64,000 nucleotides of DNA from Pseudomonadota bacterium (GTDB lineage Bacteria; Myxococcota_A; Polyangia; Polyangiales; Polyangiaceae). The notes below the pieces were generated by a model. That model was not told the origin of the DNA and made no database searches. It worked only from the letters and a program-made list of their open reading frames with translations. The stretch is from positions 14,256-78,255 of the forward strand of contig JAEYWK010000153.1 in NCBI GenBank assembly GCA_023431345.1, given 5' to 3'. The first letter of the stretch is position 1; the number at the start of each line of letters is the position of its first letter. The position numbers were made by a program, and so were the translations under genes. Below are positions 58,962 to 64,000 of this stretch, one piece after another.

Positions 58962-59747
58962 GTGCCGACACTCGTTCAACTGTTCTCGGATCCGATCACG
59001 TGGGCTTTTTTTGCGCTTTTCGCCGGGCTTTGGACGGTCGAAGCCCTCGCTCCCGGTCGTCCTTTGCCGCACATTCCGGGCCACCGCGCGCGCGGGGTAG
59101 TCGCCCTGCTCGGTTTCTTCTTGATCTCCTCGTACCTGCCCTACTTTGTCGCGCCGCTGCTCGAGCCGCTCCGCGTGGCCGACCTGAGTGGCCTCGGCCT
59201 CGGGGGCGCCGCGCTGGTGATGCTGCTGTATCAGGCGCTCGGATACGCTTACCACCGCTCGATGCACGCCTCGAACGTGCTGTTTCGCGCTCTGCATCAA
59301 GGGCACCACTGCTCCGAGAGGTTGGACGTCGCGAGCGCGTTCTACTTCGGGCCTCTCGACATGATCGGCTGGACGCTCGTGTCGACGCTCGCGCTGAGCG
59401 TGCTGGGCGTGACGCCCGAAGCCACCACGGTGTTCGTGCTCGCCGGCTCGTTCGTGAGCATCTTCCAACACTCGAACATCAAGACGCCGCGGTGGCTCGG
59501 CTACCTGATTCAGAGGCCGGAGAGCCACAGCCACCACCACGGCCGCGGCCGGCATCGCAGCAACTACGCCGATTTGCCGATCTTCGACGTGCTCTTCGGA
59601 ACCTTCTATAATCCCAAGGAGTTTGCGCCCGCCACCGGCTACTACGATGGCGCCTCGGCGCGCGTCGGTGACATACTCCTCTTGCGCGACGTGACCACGC
59701 CTCGCGCCGACGCCGCCCTGGAGCTGGGCTCGTCCGCGCATCCGTGA
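58962..59747 (+). CDS. Sterol desaturase / fatty-acid hydroxylase family membrane protein
   Basis: About 261 residues with hydrophobic segments at ~10-30, 45-70, 75-95 and 135-165. The di-iron His motifs of the family are HRSMH (near 102), HQGHH (near 119) and HSHHHGR (near 195), with a further His in FQHSN. It would hydroxylate or desaturate a membrane lipid or carotenoid-like substrate using O2. The GTG at 58962 is preferred because AGGGA lies five bases upstream; an open frame reaches back to 58866 but the extra residues look non-protein-like. It ends 66 bp from the convergent regulator gene. Confidence 0.85.
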   Translation: MPTLVQLFSDPITWAFFALFAGLWTVEALAPGRPLPHIPGHRARGVVALLGFFLISSYLPYFVAPLLEPLRVADLSGLGLGGAALVMLLYQALGYAYHRSMHASNVLFRALHQGHHCSERLDVASAFYFGPLDMIGWTLVSTLALSVLGVTPEATTVFVLAGSFVSIFQHSNIKTPRWLGYLIQRPESHSHHHGRGRHRSNYADLPIFDVLFGTFYNPKEFAPATGYYDGASARVGDILLLRDVTTPRADAALELGSSAHP

Positions 59748-59813
59748 GACGCGGAGAGGCACGGCTCGGTGAGCGGTCCTGCTAGCTGGGGGCGCAGCCG
59801 CCGTCGTCCGGCG

Positions 59814-60836
59814 TTAGCATTTGCCGAGCGCGCTCCGCAGCGCGCTGAAGCGACGGCGGTACTGGGCGGGCGTGAGGCCGACCGAACGACGGAAGAGGCG
59901 CGAGAAGAACGTGGCGTCTTCGTAGCCGACGCGCGCTGCCAGCTTCTCGAGCGTCTCTTCCGTCGTTTCGAGCAGCGTCTTGGCCTCTTCGAGACGAATG
60001 GCGTGCACGTACTCGAGCGGCGTCATGCCTGCCGCCTTGCGAAAGCGGCGCTTGAAGGTGCGCTCGGGCAGACCGCTGAGCCGTGCCATGGAAGCCACCG
60101 GTGCCTCGACGCTACTTCGCTTGGCGATCCAGTCTTGGCACTTGGCGATCACCGCATCTTCGACTTGCCGCGTGCTGACCAGGCGCGCGTACGGCTGCTG
60201 CCCGACGTTGTGCCAGTCGATCAAGTTCAGCTTGGCCACCTGCATCGCCGTCTCCAGGCTCACGACGCGCGAAATCAAGTAGAGCGCCAGATCGAGCCAG
60301 GTGGTGCCTCCCCCGGCCATCACCAGCCGCTGTCCCACTCCCGAGGCGACGAGCGCTCGCTCGCGGCGCACGGTGACGGAGGGATAGCGCTGCTCGAGCG
60401 CGTCGCAGTAGGCCCAGTGCGTGGTGGCTTCGTGGCCGTCGAGGAGACCGGCAGCCGCGATCAGCGCCGCGCCCGAGCACGCCGTAGCGATGATGGCTCC
60501 GCCCGCGTGCTGAGCCGTAATCCAGGCGATTTCGGCGCCGAAACAGCCGTCCAGCTCGGTGCGCGGGGCGATGGCGAGCTCCGGGATACAGACGATGTCG
60601 TAGAGCTCGGCCGGCAGGACGCGGTGCGGCCGCACGATCGCACCGTTTGCCACCTCGAACGGCTCGGCGCGCGTCGCGACGACCTCCGCCGTCACGACGG
60701 CGCTTCCCGGCTTGCCCTCCGTCACGAGCCCCCAATCGCGACCCGCCGAGCAGAACAGATCGAGCATGCCGTAAATGACGGAAGCGGTGGCTTCGGGCAG
60801 CGCCAGGATAGCGATGCGAGGGAGACGCTTCGTCAC
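59814..60836 (-). CDS. GlxA-type AraC regulator with DJ-1/PfpI-like domain
   Basis: 340 residues. The N-terminal ~190 residues form a class-I glutamine-amidotransferase-like (DJ-1/PfpI) domain, with LPRIAILALPEATASVIYGMLDLF and ATACSGAALIAAAGLLDGHEATTHW, the Cys being the elbow residue. The C-terminal ~110 residues carry two helix-turn-helix units (MARLSGLPERTFKRRFRKAAGMTPLEYVHAIRLEEAKTLL and AARVGYEDATFFSRLFRRSVGLTPAQYRRRF). Such regulators respond to small metabolites. GTG start at 60836. No clear target is adjacent; the neighbour across is a short secreted protein. Confidence 0.92.
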   Translation of the reverse strand: MTKRLPRIAILALPEATASVIYGMLDLFCSAGRDWGLVTEGKPGSAVVTAEVVATRAEPFEVANGAIVRPHRVLPAELYDIVCIPELAIAPRTELDGCFGAEIAWITAQHAGGAIIATACSGAALIAAAGLLDGHEATTHWAYCDALEQRYPSVTVRRERALVASGVGQRLVMAGGGTTWLDLALYLISRVVSLETAMQVAKLNLIDWHNVGQQPYARLVSTRQVEDAVIAKCQDWIAKRSSVEAPVASMARLSGLPERTFKRRFRKAAGMTPLEYVHAIRLEEAKTLLETTEETLEKLAARVGYEDATFFSRLFRRSVGLTPAQYRRRFSALRSALGKC

Positions 60837-60927
60837 GCTTGGTTTCTACACCAGGAGCTCCGCACAACGCCAAGGCTTCACTAGTTAGCCCGCGCGCAGC
60901 ATCGGCGCAGCCGAACGCCGCTCGCCG

Positions 60928-61257
60928 TCAACGCAGCTGGCAGCGCGCGAAGGCGCGGAACTGGCTTGCGGGCGAGCCGCGCCGGAACACGACCTCCGCG
61001 CGCTCTCCCGCGCCGACCTCGACGGACTGCGGCGGCGGGTCGACGTCCGTCCACAGCGAGCAACGCACGCTCGCGCTGCAATCATTTTGAACGGCTGCGT
61101 AGTGCAGGTAACCAGTGCCATCGAAGGTGGTGTTGGGCTGGATGAGCAAACAGCCTTTCGACTCTTCGGCGGCGTCGCTCGAGGCGGCGGCCAGCGCGCC
61201 CGCCAGGCAGAGCGACCACGACAGGAATCGAGCCTGCGAGGTCATGCTGGAAATCAT
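60928..61257 (-). CDS. Short secreted protein of unknown function
   Basis: About 109 residues. A signal peptide (RFLSWSLCLAGALAAASSDA) precedes an ~80-residue domain with four Cys (KGCLLI, NDCSASVRCSLW and RCQLR) that could form two disulphides. The domain is beta-rich (NTTFDGTGYLHYAAVQN, QSVEVGAGERAEVVF). The ATG at 61257 or 61245 is chosen because it gives a clean signal peptide; the frame stays open far upstream through Pro-rich codons that are the antisense of the neighbouring Gly-rich lipoprotein gene. No family recognised. It is divergent from that lipoprotein gene. Confidence 0.55.
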   Translation of the reverse strand: MISSMTSQARFLSWSLCLAGALAAASSDAAEESKGCLLIQPNTTFDGTGYLHYAAVQNDCSASVRCSLWTDVDPPPQSVEVGAGERAEVVFRRGSPASQFRAFARCQLR

Positions 61258-61471
61258 GGGGGGCAGGCGCTTCCGCCGCCAGCCCGGACGGCCATGCACC
61301 GGTGCTAGAATTTTCCGCGCCCTCCTCCGTCGACTGCGACCCGCCGGGCAGGCCGCAACTCGCATCGCTCGCGACGCCCCCCCGGTCTGACGCGATAGGC
61401 AACCGGCCGCACGTGCGGGGAATGTGCAAGAAAACGCGGCAGCGCTGCAAGAGCGCAAGCCCGCGCTCGCG

Positions 61472-61477
61472 TAGCTT
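61472..61477 (+). promoter_or_regulatory. -10-like element close to the ThuA-like gene start
   Basis: TAGCTT begins 12 bases before the ATG at 61484, with no Shine-Dalgarno sequence between. Confidence 0.2.
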
Positions 61478-61483
61478 GATCCG

Positions 61484-62509
61484 ATGAAGCGTCTCGCCGG
61501 CTGGTCGCTACTTTGCGCCATGAGCGCGCTCGCGTGCGAAAACACGAGCGACATCCCGAGCGACACCGGCGGCGGTGCCGGGACGCCCGCTGCGAGCGGC
61601 GCTGCGAGCGGTGGCGGCGGCGCGGGTGGCGCTCCCAGCGCCACGGCCGGGTCGACGAGCGACGTCGCGGGCAGCAGCGGCTCGGGCGGCGGCGCCAACG
61701 GAGGAGGCGGCGCTGCACCAGCTGGCGGCGGCTCGGGCGGCGAGCAAGCAGGAGCGGCCACGGGCGGCGGCGGGAGCAGCGGCGATGGTGGTGGTGGTGG
61801 CGGTGGCGGACAAGCAGGCGCCGGCGGCGACGCGAACGTGCCCGCGCGACCCAAGCGGGTGCTGCTCTACCACTTCAGCACCCTCAACATCGCGTCGGTC
61901 CCCGCGCAGCTCACGTTCCTCGAGTCGCAGCTGCAAGGCTGGGGCTATGAGGTCGAGAAGAGCGTGGATCCTAGCAAGCTCAGCGCCTCGAACCTCGAGC
62001 GTCTAGCAGCCGTAGGCATGATCAATACGTGCTTCGAGCCGTTCGGCGCGGGGAAGATGGGCGCCACCGAAACGGAGGCGCTCGCAGCGTTCGTCGCCGA
62101 AGGCGGCGGCCTGTTCGGGACGCACTGCGCGAGCGTCACCTTCCAATCGGCCCAGCCGCCGCACGCCTACAACAGCGTCATCGGCGGCCGAGGTGGCGAC
62201 GGCTACTTCGACGGCAAGAGCGCGTGTCGCACCCTCGAGCAGCATCCGACCACGAGCATGCTCGCCGCTACCTTCGACTACACCGGGAATCTCGACAACG
62301 CGGACTACCTGGCGCCCGACGCCACGGTCCTCGTCAAGTGCAAGTGGTCTGGCGGCGCCATGAAAGACGTCGCCGTGTCCTGGGTTCGCACACCGGGTAA
62401 AGGCCGCGTTTTCTACACGAACTTCGCGAAGGAAGACAACGACCTGCGCGACGCGACCCTCGGCGCCAAGCACATCTTGCTTGGCCTTTCCTGGGTGCTC
62501 GGCCGCTAA
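61484..62509 (+). CDS. ThuA-fold lipoprotein
   Basis: 341 residues. A signal peptide with lipobox SALAC (Cys 18) is followed by a ~100-residue Gly/Ala/Ser linker. The C-terminal ~220 residues look like the ThuA/trehalose-utilisation, glutamine-amidotransferase-like fold: VLLYHFSTLNIASVPAQLTFLESQLQGWGYEV, FVAEGGGLFGTHCAS near residue 205, and VSWVRTPGKGRVFYTNFAKED near 305, close to the usual W-R-GKGRVFY motif. The His-Cys pair is at the place of the nucleophile elbow. ThuA-like proteins act in sugar metabolism, often exported; the substrate is unknown. The linker is coded by near-perfect GGT/GGC runs at about 61770-61830. Confidence 0.8.
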   Translation: MKRLAGWSLLCAMSALACENTSDIPSDTGGGAGTPAASGAASGGGGAGGAPSATAGSTSDVAGSSGSGGGANGGGGAAPAGGGSGGEQAGAATGGGGSSGDGGGGGGGGQAGAGGDANVPARPKRVLLYHFSTLNIASVPAQLTFLESQLQGWGYEVEKSVDPSKLSASNLERLAAVGMINTCFEPFGAGKMGATETEALAAFVAEGGGLFGTHCASVTFQSAQPPHAYNSVIGGRGGDGYFDGKSACRTLEQHPTTSMLAATFDYTGNLDNADYLAPDATVLVKCKWSGGAMKDVAVSWVRTPGKGRVFYTNFAKEDNDLRDATLGAKHILLGLSWVLGR

Positions 62510-62627
62510 CTCGGCCGCTCATCTCGGCCGCTCTGCTTCGGCGGCCGTCTCGGTGGGCCCTGGTCTCGGCGTGGCCACAGCGCCCGCGCGCGGATGCAAT
62601 CCGAGCCCCGCGTGTTATTCGAAGAGG

Positions 62628-63722
62628 GTGACACCCGAGCTGCGGCGCGCGGAGCACAACAAGCGGGAGGGCGTCTGCTACGCGCTCACCGACGACGGCC
62701 TCGAGCTGCCCGTCGTCGACGTCACGCACCCGGCCTTCGAGCTGAGCATGACAGCCGAGCACCAGCAGCAGCTGATCGCGCACTTTTTGGAGAAGCAGCG
62801 GCGCTTCGCGCGGCTGCCGGCGTGGGTGCGCCGGGTCGTCATGCGCTTCGCGCTTCGTGGCTCTAGCATCGCGCGAGGGCTGAAGCGCGCCGAGGGCACT
62901 TACCTCGACGGCATGACGACGTATTTCTTCAAGCTGGGGTCCAAGAACTTGGGCTCTTACGCGGTGCCGGTGGATCGCAAGATCGCGGCGTCGCTGCCGG
63001 GCATGGCGGTGCGGCTCCGCGCGCGCGACATGGCGCAGCTCTTGGCCGAGGCGCTCTCGCCGCAGCTTGCGCTCGACGCGCGCCGTCCCCTGCACTTCCT
63101 GAACATCGCGGGCGGAGCGGCCGCCGACAGCATCAACGCGCTGCTGCTGCTGTTCAAGCGAGAGCGCGCGCTGCTGCTGGGCCGCCCGTGCGTCATCCAC
63201 GTGCTCGACGCGGACGCCCACGGTCCCGCTTTCGGAGCGCGCGCGGTGGAGGCGCTGCGCCAGCCTGGGGGCCCGCTCGCTGGCGTCGACGTGCGGCTCC
63301 GGCATCGGCGCTACGACTGGTCGCAGGTCGAAGGGTTGGAGCCGGTGCTCGCAGAGGCGCGGGCCGCGGGCGCGATCAGCATCGGTTCCTCGGAGGGCGG
63401 CCTGTTCGAGTACGGCAGCGACCAGGCGATAGTCGACAACCTCACGGCGCTCGCCACGGCCGGGCACGCCTTCAAGGTGGTGGGCTCCGTCACGCGTGAC
63501 GACGAGACGATGCGAACCCTGAAGCTTACCAGCACGGCCGCGACGCGCCCGCGCGGCCTCACGGTTTTCAGCGAGCTCGTGGCGCGCGCAGGCTTTCGCG
63601 TCACGGCGTCCATCGCGCGGCCCTTGAGCGATCAAGTCGTGCTCGGGCGCGACGAGACGCTCGGGCAGGAAACAGCGCCCGCTCGAGGCTCGCGCGCCGC
63701 AAGAACCCGCCGAGAAAGGTAG
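62628..63722 (+). CDS. Methyltransferase-like protein of unknown function
   Basis: About 364 residues, cytoplasmic. A Rossmann-type core begins LHFLNIAGGAAADSINALLLLF, resembling motif I of SAM-dependent methyltransferases, and CVIHVLDADAHGPAFG carries the acidic residues that usually bind SAM. A later segment reads ISIGSSEGGLFEYGSD. The N-terminal part (~1-120) is helical. No closer family is recognised. The GTG at 62628 is my choice, but GAGG is only a few bases away, so the start is uncertain; the frame is open from 62481. The gene follows the ThuA-like lipoprotein by about 120 bp. Confidence 0.55.
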   Translation: MTPELRRAEHNKREGVCYALTDDGLELPVVDVTHPAFELSMTAEHQQQLIAHFLEKQRRFARLPAWVRRVVMRFALRGSSIARGLKRAEGTYLDGMTTYFFKLGSKNLGSYAVPVDRKIAASLPGMAVRLRARDMAQLLAEALSPQLALDARRPLHFLNIAGGAAADSINALLLLFKRERALLLGRPCVIHVLDADAHGPAFGARAVEALRQPGGPLAGVDVRLRHRRYDWSQVEGLEPVLAEARAAGAISIGSSEGGLFEYGSDQAIVDNLTALATAGHAFKVVGSVTRDDETMRTLKLTSTAATRPRGLTVFSELVARAGFRVTASIARPLSDQVVLGRDETLGQETAPARGSRAARTRRER

Positions 63723-63771
63723 AGCTTTACGGGCCGGAGCAAGTGATCGAGGCTCGGCCCGGGAGTGAGCA

Positions 63772-64000
63772 TGAAAAGTTTCGTGGTTGGGTTTGGATCG
63801 ATATCGCTCAGCGTGTTGCCGTGGGTCGCGTCAGCGCAGAGCGCGGAGCCCGCTCCCGGTGCCGCACCGGTGCCCACGTCAACGCTTGCTCCAACCGCGC
63901 CCGCGCCCGTTGCGCCCGCGCCCGTTGCGCCCGCGCCCGCGCCCGCCGCGCCCGCGCCCGCTGCGCCCGAGACGCCGCCGCAAGCAGCACCGCCCCCGGC
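63772..64000 (+). CDS. Exported Ala/Pro-rich protein (partial, cut by window end)
   Basis: The frame runs off the right end. The ATG at 63772 has GGAG five bases upstream. The first ~22 residues form a signal peptide (VVGFGSISLSVLPWVASAQS), followed by repeated Ala-Pro units (APAPVAPAPV, APAPAAPAPA) ending in ETPPQAAPPP at the window edge. Such linkers usually join an exported or membrane-anchored domain in Myxococcota; the functional domain lies outside the window. Confidence 0.6.
63895..63966 (+). repeat. Short tandem repeat coding for Ala-Pro units
   Basis: GCGCCC-containing units of 6 and 12 bases (GCGCCCGCGCCCG with GTTGCG variants) recur about ten times inside the partial gene at 63772. 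The run is coding and probably length-variable. Confidence 0.6.

Noticed and set aside
61258..61854. Pro-rich N-terminal extension of the short secreted protein
   Set aside because: It is the antisense of the Gly-rich linker of the ThuA-like lipoprotein; the signal peptide starts at 61257 or 61245.
62334..63635. Minus-strand frame opposite the ThuA-like and methyltransferase-like genes
   Set aside because: Arg/His-rich shadow of two plus-strand genes.
63895..63966. Possible CRISPR or satellite array
   Set aside because: The units are 6-12 bp, in frame and code for Ala-Pro; there are no spacers.
1..64000. tRNA, rRNA, transposase, integrase or phage genes
   Set aside because: Reading both strands for their usual motifs turned up none; a tRNAscan or ISfinder search would settle it.

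Overview
This 64 kb window is GC-rich DNA (by eye well above 60% GC) with dense, single-copy bacterial genes. I see no rRNA, tRNA, insertion sequence, phage gene or CRISPR array. The gene style points to the Myxococcota, most likely a Polyangiales-type lineage. Signs are: two Ser/Thr protein kinases beside hybrid histidine kinases and an NtrC-like regulator; many predicted lipoproteins whose lipobox Cys is followed by a long Gly/Ala/Ser-rich linker; a TPR membrane protein with a Pro-rich linker; and frequent GTG/TTG starts. This is inferred from gene style, not from a marker gene. I recognise about 57 protein-coding genes. Many lie in short operons with ATGA, GTGA or TGATG overlaps.

1-10.6 kb: a SAM methyltransferase divergent from an AraC regulator; glutathione peroxidase; a RarD-type permease divergent from a MATE exporter across a region rich in repeats; a TPM protein translationally coupled to a duplicated Tim44/zinc-ribbon membrane protein; an exported tyrosine-phosphatase-like lipoprotein; and an ATP-grasp ligase overlapping a HExxH metallopeptidase. 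10.6-20 kb: a PAS-PAS-histidine kinase-receiver hybrid; a lipoprotein methyltransferase; a secreted protein of unknown function with a small partner; a DUF2293 protein; a large TPR-like protein. 19.4-31.4 kb: an HTTM-type membrane protein with a small coupled partner; an integral membrane protein with an alpha/beta C-terminal domain; a prolyl-oligopeptidase-family peptidase; a CheY / degenerate receiver-CheX / monooxygenase-fold operon; a beta-helix lipoprotein coupled to a TPR protein; an iron-type alcohol dehydrogenase coupled to an ABM-fold protein; DUF4169.

31.5-41 kb: a small DMT (YdcZ-type) permease coupled to a PAS-histidine kinase-receiver hybrid; a probable periplasmic sugar-oxidation group (PQQ-type sugar dehydrogenase lipoprotein and di-haem cytochrome c lipoprotein, divergent from an SMP-30/gluconolactonase); a Ser/Thr kinase fused to a receiver domain; two Cys-rich lipoproteins. 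41-51 kb: a 1010-residue predicted lipoprotein with lamin-tail domains and a C-terminal half resembling glucan, water dikinases; an SPW-like membrane protein; a Ser/Thr kinase with a Lys-rich tail; two aldo/keto reductases; an NtrC-type regulator with altered key residues; a secreted beta-helix protein. 51-64 kb: an exonuclease-like/GIY-YIG fusion whose exonuclease site is degenerate; YceI; a small membrane protein; the large helicase Lhr; a sterol-desaturase-family hydroxylase; a GlxA-type AraC regulator; a short secreted protein; a ThuA-fold lipoprotein; a methyltransferase-like protein; and the start of an exported Ala-Pro-rich protein cut by the window end.

The most unusual loci are the exported dikinase-like lipoprotein (41281-44313), the ATP-grasp/metallopeptidase pair (8424-10561), the kinase-receiver fusion (37997-39331), the degenerate receiver-CheX operon (24334-25970) and the exonuclease-dead GIY-YIG protein (51658-53352). 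I did not find one large, clearly novel multi-gene system. All functional statements come from reading motifs; no database search was run.
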